From Pyrrhosoma nymphula (taxonomy: Eukaryota > Arthropoda > Insecta > Odonata > Coenagrionidae), in the NCBI GenBank assembly GCA_963573305.1, contig OY754332.1, positions 139,059,977-139,123,976 of the forward strand: a stretch of DNA of 64,000 nt, in the 5' to 3' direction. The notes beneath the pieces are model-generated. The model worked only from the letters and a program-made list of their open reading frames with translations, ran no database searches and had not been told where the DNA came from. The translations under genes and the position numbers were made by a program. Positions 39,072 to 50,423 of the stretch are shown here, piece after piece; position 1 is the stretch's first letter, and each line of letters starts with the position of its first letter.

Positions 39072-39766
39072 CAGGGTGTCCGGTGAATCTCAAATTCTTT
39101 TTTCCCTGAGTTTTCCAGATTTTCCAGGCAAATTTTTGAATTTTCCAGGGTCTTGTCGCACTTCGTTTGTAACATATTTTTAATGAATTTCTTATTTATT
39201 TATTCTTTCTTATTTATTTATTTCTTATTTATTAATTTCTTATTTCTTACATATTTTGCCGATTTGAAAAATACGAGAAATTTCGGTAGATACTTTGAGT
39301 TAAATAATAGAGTATACGAGGAATGTGGAGTAATACGGGTTTCATTTCAACCAATACAACTGTGGGAAATTCCACTGTGCATGCGCAGACGTTTAGATTT
39401 CTCGTCAATTTGGCAACACCAATAATTCCATTCATACGGCTCTTCGAACTAAATCAAGATTTCCGTGCGGAATTCTGTTTCCGCTGAAGGAGATATACAA
39501 TCGCATTTTGGCATCAATTCCAAATTCAGAAAAGAGTATGAAATGAACAGGGAGTGCAAGGCTACGCTGATTATGAGCCAAGCACAATACAATCAAAGGC
39601 GCAGGCTAAACCTCTCTCTGCCTCAATGGAAATCGGCTGCCAAGCATTTTCCAGTGTTTTTCGGAAAAATGCAAAAATTCCCTGAGTTTTCCCTGAGTAT
39701 TCCAGGACAAAATATTTCCCTGAGTTTTCCAGGTTTTCAAGGTTTTCCAGGTCACCGAACACCCTG
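39072..39766. mobile_element. TIR DNA transposon remnant (CAGGGTGT ends, 5-bp ATACA duplication)
   Basis: The left end is CAGGGTGTCCGGTGA at 39072. The right end is TCACCGAACACCCTG, finishing at 39766; 14 of 15 positions pair. ATACA flanks both sides (39067-39071 and 39767-39771). Next to each end the sequence repeats TTTTCCAG/CCCTGAGTTTTCC motifs. The interior has a TTTATT-rich simple repeat at 39185-39250. A 100-codon frame at 39465-39767 has no transposase features. It is non-autonomous and its superfamily is not settled. Confidence 0.7.
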
Positions 39767-40185
39767 ATACAGTAAACAATATTCCTTAGAGAATATTCTA
39801 ATACAATATTATCTTAAGAGCATAAAACATAAAACCAAATATCCTTATCATGCCATCACTGCACAACACAGGCAAAAATTATCACCAATTTTTCTCTAGC
39901 AAAAAAAAGCTATCACCTCTATAAGGCTTATCAGAATGAACATACGGCATCAATGAAGCCAGTCAGTAAAATCAATATGCCAAGTGAACACTTTCACTAA
40001 ATAATATATAACTCCGGAGGCTTGACAAACATTTTCAACTGCAATAATTGAATAATCTTAAAATTTAACATTTTTGGCATCATTTAAATGAGTTTTAAAT
40101 TTTAACAATAATTTGATTAGATATTAGAAACTTCGAAGGCTTGCAAAAAGGACGTGGTAAAAAAATAATGAAAGTAAATACTCAC

Positions 40186-40256
40186 TCCAGGCATATTCCC
40201 CCCAGGAACAGGTTTCATCATGGTGTACATGTTTTCACCACCTGAATTTGATGAGT
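40186..40256 (-). CDS. Ssdp: Ssdp/SSBP exon carrying the (M)YTMM-PVPGG block
   Basis: A 71-base exon between the acceptor ATTTTTTTTCAG and the donor CCTGGA|GTGAGTAT. With the single G left over from the previous exon it gives 24 codons: DSSNSGGENMYTMMKPVPGG then NMPG. This matches the vertebrate SSBP2/3 segment DSTNSSDNIYTMINPVPPGG closely, including NS at the start and YTM...PVP. It enters in phase 1 and leaves in phase 0, which fits both neighbours. It belongs to the disordered Pro-rich half of the protein. Confidence 0.95.
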
Positions 40257-41309
40257 CTGAAAAAAAATAATCAGTCAATGACTTCTGAATTTCTCCAAAG
40301 GTAGATCCGATTTATTAGATCTACCTTACCCATAAAGCTATATTTATATATATCGCAACCACGATAATAGGGAATCGCCTTCCTTTCATCCCAATAAATT
40401 TAACTCATTATTTAAAAAAAACTTCAATGGCCCAGTACTCCAATAAGACCCTGCAGAATTTATTATCAAAATCACTGCTCACTTTCAATGGCACTAAATT
40501 GCAAGTTTTATCAACTAGGTTATTAACCAAAATTAGCAAACTATTAACAGAAAGCACTCCATTAAAAAACTTATTGGTGATGAGGAAAGGAAATACCAGA
40601 TGTTTCTAATATCTTAGATGACAAGAAATATCATATAAATTAAACCATGAATTAACCATACTCCACTAGATAAACCATAAGCCAAAACTTTTTCTAACCA
40701 AATAAATACCATCTCACCAAGAAAAATTGCTGTATGAAACTAATATTTCATATGTCCCTCGTCCATGCACTCCACTGCATTAGTTATTTAGTTGACATAA
40801 TTGTCTCATAACTAAATACTAAAGCAATGAAATTATTTATCATTAGATCAATCAAAGGTAAGGTATCAATATTTACAGAGGATATTGATTAGAATTATGT
40901 ACACAACATAAGTTTTCATTCAATGAGAAAATAAGCAATAATTTTCAAAAGTCATGGAAAAATATGATTAACTCCAAAATAAAAAAGTCTGTCAAGAGTT
41001 GAGTGCTTCAAATGAAGTAACACAGAACATCCAAACAAAATATAACAAATTAGTAATACGTTACACTTGAGTACACATTTAGAGTACAATGTTTAAAAAG
41101 GCATTCTCATTTGACATGCCACAAATTAGCAGAAGAATTTCATTTCACACAATTTAGAATTTTTGGCAAATAGAAAAATCATTTTGGAAGTATATTCAAG
41201 AAACATGGCCTTCATTTGAAAGAGAGAAAACTGGACATATGGGTAAGAAAAGTATGGGCATGTCATGGAAGCTTGGTTTGTCATTGGTGATAGGATGTAT
41301 CGTATTCAC

Positions 41310-41375
41310 CTTGTCTTGTGACGGGACTGGGAGTAGGCATTCTGTGACTAGCGGGAGAATAGGGACCCACAGAAC
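41310..41375 (-). CDS. Ssdp: Ssdp/SSBP probable cassette exon (22 codons, phase 1-1)
   Basis: A 66-base exon between the acceptor TTTATTTCTTTCTAG and the donor AGACAAG|GTGAATAC. With the leftover G from the exon before it encodes GSVGPYSPASHRMPTPSPVT then RQ, and passes a G on. Both borders are phase 1, so skipping it joins PSPQ straight to DSSNS, which is the arrangement in the vertebrate proteins ([13 protein letters not shown]). The peptide echoes the previous exon (MPTPSP against IMPSP), suggesting an old exon duplication. The donor is weaker (GTGAAT) than those of the other exons, which fits optional use. Confidence 0.75.
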
Positions 41376-42132
41376 CTAGAAAGAAATAAACATCAGAGCT
41401 AAATGCCAAGGATCTCAAAACTTAGGAGAATCTCAAAGGAGTCAAACACAATAACAGTGGGTAGACTACAGAGGAGAGGAAACAAAGAAACATGCTCAGT
41501 AAGTGACACAGAAGAGCAATGTAATTAAAAGTAAATCAGAGCAGTATAGCAACTACACAAAACACATAACTGTACACAAATACAATCACACACAAAACAC
41601 ATGGACAGGTGTGAAGAGATTTCACAAACAGAGCACAGCTTTATTGCAAGTGGACAACAACTGTTGATGTCTAGTGAAACACTGCAACTGCATGGGTTCA
41701 GAGAAAATAAAGCAATAAAGAAGCATACATAAATCATGCAAAGGTTATTTTATCACTTCATGTACATTCGTCTAAATGCTTCGTCAACATTTAAGGTAGG
41801 TACCCAGACAAAAATCCCAAGAGTAACTTCAAAATAATTTTCCCAACTTGTTGACTTCATAAAAATATTTTAGGAATTTTTATGAAGACATTGAAGGAAG
41901 AATTCAAAGCTCAGGAGATAGGCAAAATACTTCATCAATGATAAATAGCTTCCATGATGATCAATTTATTTCTGGCTACAACAAAACACTAACTTTTATT
42001 AAATATGAGAACTGGGAATTTAGGCTATTATTTCTAGATTATTTAGAACAATTTTAGAACACTTCAAGGCAATAATTAGGTCCAAGCCAATTAATTGCAT
42101 GAAAATCTAGAGTGTAGGCTTTCACAGCAGTT

Positions 42133-42287
42133 GACAGCTTTCAAGTTTTGCCGCCATTAGAGCATTTTGGGCCGTCCCGTTGCAGCTAGCACCTTCAGGA
42201 GCAAAGACTTTGCTCCAGAAAACGCTCGCTGCAACATGAGGAAAATGTTGAGTCAAAAATGCTCCAAAGGCAGCAAAACTTGAAAGC
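42133..42287. repeat. Long imperfect hairpin flanked by CACA(G/T)CAGTT direct repeats
   Basis: Outer arms at 42137-42169 and 42255-42287 start GCTTTCAAGTTTTGC and pair with few mismatches. An inner hairpin has GTTGCAGC against GCTGCAAC and a perfect GGAGCAAAG/CTTTGCTCC stem, so the whole 151 bases can fold. Direct repeats CACAGCAGTT (42123-42132) and CACATCAGTT (42288-42297) match at 9 of 10. Confidence 0.65.
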
Positions 42288-42299
42288 CACATCAGTTTT

Positions 42300-45240
42300 G
42301 CAAGAAAACACTTGTGAACCTATTTCATGTATCTACCTCTAAAAAAATAAAATGCATTTCAACCTGCTATGAGCAAATGGAGTAGAAATAATAGTGACTT
42401 TCACCTCATAACGCCATCATTTTGAGTTCCGTAATAAGCCCTAAAGTATCAGTTAAAAATTAAAAACTGAAAAAGATACCTTAAAAATCATCACTCAAAT
42501 GCTCAATTTCCTAACATTTTTATCTTTCTATTTCAAACTTTAAGGTTCCATCCTTAACATTCTTCAAGTAAAAGGTAGTAGGAGAATGTAGGAGCTACTC
42601 TAAAAGCTCTACTAATTCACTATTTATGCAATGCTAGTTAGCAAATTTGACAGAATAATAGTATTCACTGGGTTCCAATGTCACTCATCTGACTACGTAG
42701 ACCAGCCATATAACTCATTAGCATGCATGAGCATTCTTTTTCATCTTCACATTATTTAGTGACTGCTACCATATTAGAAATACAGCAATTCCATACTTCG
42801 TACAAGTCATTTTGAATTTCCAGAAAATGAAAATATGAAAAATAGGGAGAAGATTATGTTCAGTGCACTTTTAATAATTAAGTAATTAAATGTTTCGTCG
42901 CTTGAATACACAAGATAAAAACAATTTTTGGCTCACTCATCCATAAAATAGGTACCAATGTACATCCCAAATTTAACTGTAATCATCTTATAACAAAAAA
43001 ATATAATATCACTATACATGCAGCTGGCACAAGTAATTTAAACCAATCATGGAGCTATATGAAACTGAAACCCCAGCAATTGTGTTGTACAGAAAGCAGT
43101 GCTTGTGCACCAAAAATGCTTTCAAAGAATTATCTTCATCTGTAGTACCTATGCTTTAGGTACTTGTTCTAAATGAGCACATTTAATCAACAGTTCATTT
43201 GTTCACAATTTTTTTGTGAAGAAACTGCAAGTTATACGAAAATTTTACGCACAGAATATACTTTCTTCTTAAGCTACACATTTGAGAATTTATGATTCCA
43301 GTTTTGCAGGGGGTTGGATAACAATCACCTATCTATAGCCAAATGAACATATCAAATTTTATTCTCTAAATCTCTCTTGAACCAGGTCCCCCTGATGCCA
43401 TTAGACCCTTGATTACAATTAATTTCTTCTCTCAAAATGCATATAAGTAGTACACCCAACAAAAAATTGGTTGTTTTCATGATTATTTCTTTTTACTTTT
43501 CACTCTGAAGTAACTTTTCTTTAACATTCCAAAAAAAGAGAATATGTAGGCAAGCTTTTGGAATGATCGTTCTGTACAATTAAATTTGATACTTATTTAT
43601 GCCCAAATCATCATTGTATTGATCCATGACTACTATAAGAAAATTCAAAATGTATGCTCACAATCATCTTTGCAGAGGATCACAAATACATTCCAGTTCA
43701 ATGACGCAAGGAATTTGCTATCTTCACTGTATATAGGTGCTTATCACAGATGACTAATTTCAATTTGTTCTACCTACCCTGCCGTAAGCCAATTATGTTT
43801 CATAATATTTATGGATAACTTTAGCAAAATAAATGCGTGAGGATACTTTGAGTTAGGAGCAATTCAAGTAATAATGCAGTTTAAGGGATAGGGGAGGGGT
43901 CATCAACAATGAACAATAGCAAGAAGGATGGTTAAGACCACACAATATAACGAAAAAGGGGGACTGAGAAAATAAGAATTATTTTTCCTAGAAGAGCAGA
44001 GTGCAATCCTATGATAAATTTCATAGGGAAATGCTAAATTATATCAACAGGATGAGAGTTGATGTTCCAAACAGGCACAGCCTATCATGAAAACAGAACA
44101 TGAAATCCTATAACATTTCAATCAATTGTTGTTTGTTGTGTGATAGTTTCTGTTTTGTACGAGGAAAACACATTGTCATGCAGGGCAACATAAAGAGGTA
44201 TGGAGAGATTAGACAAGTCATTGTATTGTGGAGGAGGAGAAAGTCAAAATGCCCAAAAAATCATATTACTTGAAGAGTCTGTGATTTGTAATAACAGCAT
44301 GAGTGATTAACGATATGCCAACAATCATTAGGCTACAGGTAGTGTTTACTTTGTGCTATAATACTTGTTCCAACTTCAGCACAGTAGCCACAATGCCACA
44401 GCATGTTTTATACCATGCAGTTTTATACCATGAAGTCGCCAAGCCACCAAAGCTTAGTGCAGAGGTTATTACAGGGAAAAAATTCAACTAATGAGTGAAT
44501 ATCCCAGAAAGACTGCCATAGTAACTTAGAATAGCTCATCTAAATCCAGAATGGTTATAGAAAAGCATAAGTTAAAGAAGCATTAAATCTAGAATAAAAT
44601 AATAAAAAGGAACTAATCCCGTAATTAAAACATACATATTTGAATGCATTCCTGTATTTTTCACGTTATCAACAATAATATTGCACAATGGCATACGAAT
44701 CTCCAATTTGTAACACATTTTGGACGCACAGGGGAATAAATCTACCGCAAGTTTTGTATTCGACATAAATATTTAGTCGTAGACCTTATTGCTTCCTGAC
44801 TGGTCATAAATCCTTAAGATCAATACTAAGCAGCTAGGCACTAAACACTAAATTATGTGAGAATATTCTCTAAAGCTTTATCAATGCTGTCTCCCGTTAC
44901 CATAGGAATATTATTGTTTACATTCTTCTCTCATAAATTATTTTAATTTTATTTCACAAGTTAGGATATAAACTTACTTTTGACTCAATTATAAAAGAAA
45001 ATTTGAAGAAATGAATTAATCTGAAGCAAGTAGACGGTCTCACTAATCTTGGAGGTAACATACAAACATATATGTGTAGGATGGTCCAGTTCCATATGCA
45101 CTACATTTAATCTTTGGGAAATATATGCACTAGTGAATTCTAAAAATGAAAATTACAACATTTTATCCAAGAACCATATGCACAAGGATCTTATGTGTAC
45201 TAGCATAGCCTTTGGTTTGGCAGCATGAAAATCAATATAC
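42300..45240. other. Ssdp intron DNA, no gene recognised
   Basis: AT-rich, with only short random frames. At about 45240 a string CAGTGCAACCTCAATTTGAC preceded by TA resembles one end of a pogo/Tc1-type MITE, but I found no matching second end. Confidence 0.4.
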
Positions 45241-47011
45241 AGTGCAACCTCAATTTGACATAGTTGGAGGGAACAAAAAAGAGACAGTATGCAAAATCAG
45301 TGCGAAAAATCAAAGGTTGATAAAAATGCATGACGTAATAACACTTTTCAGATATCTCCATTGTACATATTCATAATCAAGCCATGAGTTACAGAAATTT
45401 GTTTTGATGAGTTAATTTCATTTGAATTAACGTATTTGACGGCCTATTAGACACACTATCAAATTTATTAAAATCAAAATTATTTTTCCCCAAAATAATC
45501 ACTTGAAAATTCCCCCCGGGGGTTTATATGCAAAAGCAACTCCACATGCAGACTAAAGTCATCCACGATGCTCTCTACAGAGGACAATTCTTATCTCAGA
45601 TGGCATGTACTACCCAGCCCTTCCTTAAGTATTATCATTCATCACTGTTATTATTGTTATAAACAATACTACATTAGATAAATACCGTATTTGTCTGAAT
45701 ACTGTCCCCTTCTGAATATAAGCCTTTCCCCCTCCCCCAACTCTTAATCTCTATTTTTGGAAATGGATACCTAATTATTTCCACCCATATTTACTCTCGT
45801 ACAACAAATTTCCTTCGTATTTATCTTCTTAAAATAAAAAAACAACACTGGTCGTTTTTTAGCGTATCCGCAGATCTAATGCGAGGAATAATATTCAAAA
45901 CTCAATAGTATTACGGGTTGCATGCATGAACTTTTCAGCTGTAATGTAGGTCTATATAAACATTGTTATGATGGAAAATTAATGAGATTGTAAATAGATA
46001 GATATATTTTAAGGCTTATTTGTTTAATTAAAATGTAGGTAGATAGAAGTATTTTAAGAATAATATATAGTAATAGTATAATATGCATTTTGATGGCTAG
46101 TTATAATATGTACTCCTAATTTTACATATCCTGGGTGTAGGAAAAATCTTGTTTCACCTATTTGAATAATCAACAGTCCAAAAAAATATGCAAACAGAAA
46201 AAACGTAAGTAAAAAGTAAAATAAAAGAACCAATTAAATTTGCCTCTTCAATATTACTCTGATAAAATATCTGATTCAAGCTGAATGGCCCCACGAAAGC
46301 TTCACCATCTATTAAATCACATTCCCACAATACTGACTTCATTAAGGAAGCAGTTATTTTTCACATTTGCTCTTTGTGATGAAACACAATGAGAAACCAT
46401 ATAAAAATACATGGCCCTGAAAATTTCATTTCTCTTAAAAACAGGGTTAACAGGATGTACATATATGTAATGCTGACTTGAAGCCAGTAGTTATGGACAC
46501 GTAAAAACCTGCTGAAATGTTTCTATGCAAGTTTATGCCAAAGAAAATTTTTGTATTACTAGCTTTTTTCTTATTCAATACTGAAATAATCATCGAGCAA
46601 CTTTAGTAAGAGCTATGGTGAAGTAAAAATAATTCCTTGAAGGTTCTGCTCCAGACTTCATTTGTATGTAGCTAGTTAAATACACCTAAATTTCCAAGTG
46701 AAATGCATTATTTAGGTGGAAACAATTTTCTATGAAATTGATATCACTTAAATGGGCCAACATTTTTATAATGGTCTACAGTGACATTCACCCGGTAATT
46801 GCCAAGAAAATTAGTTTAAACAGGATAATTGTACCAAACCGGACCAGTAAAATTCACTCATTCAAGAAATGTGAGCCTTTTTTCAACAATGAAAGCATGA
46901 CAATAACACACTCCATAAAAATACATTTCACTTTTCTTCCTCTCTCTCTTCCAATTCCTTTTCCAAATTTCCTCCCCTCTTCGCAGCTAGTGCCATAGCA
47001 CCCACTGCCAC

Positions 47012-47100
47012 ACATTTCTACATCCACATACTACCCTGCGAGCTGCCACATGGGCATGTGGCAGGGGGTGGCTCATAGGGTAGTATGCAAATGTAGATTG
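47012..47100. repeat. Hairpin insertion flanked by an 11-bp direct repeat
   Basis: TCTACATCCACATACTACCC at 47017 pairs with GGGTAGTATGCAAATGTAGA ending at 47097. At the centre, CTGCCACATG pairs with CATGTGGCAG around GG. One arm carries an extra run of about 6 bases (CACCCC/GGGGTG). The flanks CCCACTGCCAC (47001-47011) and CCAACTGCCAC (47101-47111) match at 10 of 11, like a target duplication. Confidence 0.65.
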
Positions 47101-47967
47101 CCAACTGCCACTTATCCATTGAGTTCCATACCCCAAAACTCTTCCAAAGAAGAAACAAGAGACATTTCTCAGCTGAGAACAAATAAAATAATCTTCCAAT
47201 TGGAATATGATTTCATGACCAACTGGGATACCACACATCATCAGCAACATGCATTCAAAATCAAGCCACTGAGCTTATTTAAATTAAAATTTATTTCATT
47301 TTTCATTTCTAAGTTTTCCATTAACGAATTAGACACCCTTATTTTCCTTTACTACTGAGGTTCTTGATTATTCTATCACAATGGCTGCCACTGAGCACCA
47401 TACTGAGTACTGCTTTTTAGTAAAACAAAGGGGCAATTTTATAGCTCTAGTGAAACAACACACCAATACTTCACATTATACCGATAGCTCTACTTAAGTT
47501 CTATTGCTCTATTTTCTCTTGAAAATTAATTGCTGTAATACTATCAGTATTTGGATAAAAAGGAAAGAAGAAATGGTACTTCTCAAAATACGGGGAAGGT
47601 AACTTATAATAAAGACCATAAGGAACTGATAATTTCCATAAATGACCTTTGCAATTCAGAAATTTCTCTCAAATAATAACAAAACAGCAGTTCAGAGACT
47701 GGCTTTAACTCCACTCACTTTTTGTGATTCATTAAATTAAAATTTATTTAAATGCAAAATAAATTTTAATTTAACTGCTTCAACTTCCAAACTAAATACA
47801 CAGACTTTGAAATTACCCAGGTGAAAATTTCTATACATATGTATTGGTTTTTTACCACAGAAACGTACAGACTTCTGTAGTTACCTACATATAGGTAGAG
47901 ATTTAATAAAAAACTACAGATCTCAAGAGTGAAACTATAGGTATTTACATGATACATAGATCCTCAT

Positions 47968-48296
47968 CAGACGCATACCTAGGGTATGGCAGGTAGGGAA
48001 TCTGCCCTATCCAAGGGGGGTGCCAAAAAAAAAACAAATTTTTATAAATTCAATAGTTCTTCACAAGACTCAGAAGAGTACATATATAATTTGGTAATTA
48101 CACCCTTTAACAGTAAATACCCAGTAAAATTTTCTATCCTTTGTATTTTACTTGCAAAGGCATTGAATAGGCTTCCCACCATACACATCAAAGTCTTTTA
48201 AAATAGCCCCAAAATTGAGTAATGGCTAATGCAAATTACAAATATTTTCTGACCCCCTACCATGGGTGCCAAATATCCTAGGTACCTACGCCCCTG
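47968..48296. mobile_element. MITE-like insertion nested in the 47.8-49.7 kb element
   Basis: The left end, CAGACGCATACCTAGGGTAT, and the right end, read in reverse (CAGGGGCGTAGGTACCTAGG), form imperfect TIRs. It splits the tandem array exactly between units. The flanking 8-mers (ATCCTCAT, GTTTCCAT) agree only partly, so the duplication is not secure. Confidence 0.5.
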
Positions 48297-48297
48297 G

Positions 48298-48635
48298 TTT
48301 CCATAGAAACTAAAAGCAATGCATACAGATTTCAACAAAAACTAAAGATTCCAAGAATGAATCTATGGACCTGAGAAGAATGAATCTATTTATATGACCT
48401 CTAGAGTTTCTATAGAAACTATAAGCAACATATACAGACTACTACAAAAACTATAGATTCCAAGAGTGAATAGATAAATGGACGTATATATAACACATAG
48501 CACTTTCTATAGAAACTATAAGCAAGATAAACGAATTTCTACAAAAACCATAGATTCCACGAGCAAGTCTATAGATATGTATACGACCTATATAGGTTTC
48601 AATAAAGCTATAAACAAGATATACAGACACATACA
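48298..48635. repeat. Degenerate tandem array, four units of about 93-109 bp
   Basis: Units start at about 48298, 48407, 48504 and 48597 with TTTC(T/C)ATAGAAACTATAAGC-like sequence. They continue with TACAAAAACTATAGATTCCA and a TCTATAGATAT-like segment. A partial fifth unit lies on the far side of the nested insertion (about 47900-47967). The recurring CTATAG core is palindromic. Confidence 0.75.
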
Positions 48636-48847
48636 GGAGATATCACATGCTGGCCTCAGAGGATGTAAAAGAATGCATTAATTCCCTTTGTCAATGTGTA
48701 AAATCCTGACAAGGGTTTTGTGATGCGTCATGATGTCCATGATGAATTTTGTGCCTACTTTGAATGGATTTGGTTAAGAGATGGCACTTGCCACCATTGA
48801 TGTCGCAGATGAACAGTTGATTGTTGCCACGCCAAGAGGTTCTAAGA

Positions 48848-49145
48848 CAGTGGTTCTCAACCTTTTTGACACCAAGGCACACTTGAGGTGTTTGGAAATG
48901 CAGGTGGCACACCAGTGAACAAAAACTGTGATTTGTTATGTATATAAATAAAGTATAAACAAAAATGGAGAAACAAAACTTGTCGTTTTTAAACAAAAAT
49001 AACAAAAGTGAAAATTATCTATCAGTTTAATCATTTAATTTATTATTATTATTGATCTTTTATGAATTTTTACGAGTGTTTCGGCACACTTGGAAGAGGC
49101 TTGCGGCACACCAGTGTGTCGCGGCACACCGGTTGAGAATCACTG
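48848..49145. mobile_element. hAT-like MITE (CAGTGGTTCTCAACC ends), 298 bp
   Basis: The left TIR CAGTGGTTCTCAACC at 48848 pairs with GGTTGAGAATCACTG ending at 49145, with one mismatch. The flanking 8-mers TTCTAAGA and CTCTAAGG share 6 of 8 bases, a decayed 8-bp target duplication. Such ends are characteristic of Charlie/hAT-type MITEs. The interior carries several GGCACAC repeats and no coding frame. Confidence 0.85.
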
Positions 49146-50362
49146 CTCTAAGGGATAGTTTAAAACTGCAAATTTAGTTGGGCAACTAATATCATGAGTA
49201 CCATTTCTGTTATCATATAATGCATAATGGATGATTGATGAGTACGGTCCATTGCCTCTCGAAGTGACTCAGCCATGTAGAATAGACTAGATCCCTTAGG
49301 TACTTGGTATTACAGTGAGAAAAAGACTTGCATGCTCAAGGTGAGAGAAACATGTGCACTCTACCATGAGCATTGTTTGCTTCGAGTATGGCCTCTGGTT
49401 ATCCTCATCTCAGTAATCAGTATATATTGCAAGCAATATAGAATCTGGATAACTCAGCTGAGCTCCAACCCAGAATTTACATCAAAATGAGTATTATAAT
49501 AATCCAGCTGGACTGTAAAGGCTGGAATTCAGGGTGAAAAGTTGAATTCCCAGGTTGGATAAGTTTTGAACTCTTATTGGTACATGCAGGTTTAATAACT
49601 AATACGTAGTTACATTTAGGTCTTGAAGCCCTACAAAAAAAATACATGTAGATTTTCCCTATAGTTAGGTACTTAGCTTATCCTATAGTTACTTATAGAA
49701 TTTCCAAAAGTTATGTATAAATAACTAAATTTTCACCTGGGTATCACTAAAGCTTCCTTTTGTTATTACTTGCAGCTGCTTCCACAGTAACCTCTAATCA
49801 ATGACATTAGAAGGTAGGAGTGATGTTGCTTAATTGTTACTCATTTGCTAATCCATAATTTTGAAGTACATATTACAGAAATTAAGAAGGCCTAGGCTCT
49901 CATCTAAAACCTGGGCTTCAAATCATTCAGAATTTCCTGAATCCATGAAACTGCATCAGAAAGTTAAAAAAATTATGTGAAATCATTCATTTTTTCTCTG
50001 AGAGCATATCATTGTCACAAAAAAATGTTTGTACAACTACGCCAATGTCTAACATGCCATTGAGCCAAAAGGCAAAACACAATAAGCATTGCATAAAATT
50101 TTTTTTCAAGAACTAGTAAACCACGTGAATTGATGCAAAAAATCTCAATTTCCTCATTTAAAAACGATGTCGCCCAATCATGATGAGCTTTCCACCACAT
50201 AAACATAAATAACTTACACCTTATGGAACAAGGACTAAGGAGAGACTTAGGAGAATCTTAAACATAGAGAACAAAAAATATTGTATTTGCATCCAAAATG
50301 GAGTCAAAACATTTTATAAGATCAAAAAAGGTGTGAATGAATTAATTGCAGAATAATCTTAC

Positions 50363-50423
50363 CTTGAGGGCTAGGCATTATGGGAGTGCCTGGACCTGGG
50401 GGGCCTGTTGAACCAGGAGGTCC
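50363..50423 (-). CDS. Ssdp: Ssdp/SSBP exon with the PGTPIMPSP block
   Basis: A 61-base exon between the acceptor TTTCTTCTTCCAG and the donor CCTCAAG|GTAAGATT. It reads in phase 0 [20 protein letters not shown] and leaves a G. The string GTPIMPSP is identical to vertebrate SSBP2/3 ([20 protein letters not shown]), making it the most diagnostic exon in the window. It is separated from its 5' neighbour by a 13.5-kb intron. Confidence 0.96.

Larger units (their letters stand above)
47816..49741. mobile_element. TA-flanked TIR element, about 1.9 kb, hosting a CTATAG-rich tandem array and two nested MITEs
   Basis: CCCAGGTGAAAATTT at 47816 is repeated in exact inverted form ending at 49741, and TA lies directly outside both ends (47814-47815, 49742-49743). 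The interior holds degenerate tandem units (listed separately), an insertion at 47968-48296 and a hAT-like insertion at 48848-49145. Removing these two would leave about 1.3 kb. No transposase frame is present. The terminal motif is close to that of the element at 36776-37155. Confidence 0.7.

Noticed and set aside
39465..39767. 100-codon frame ending in FPGFQGFPGHRTP
   Set aside because: The end is the TTTTCCAG subterminal repeat of the TIR element and the rest has no transposase motif.
45680..45740. ACCGTATTTGTCTGAATAC as one end of a known MITE
   Set aside because: The string looks familiar from arthropod repeats but no second end or duplication was found.
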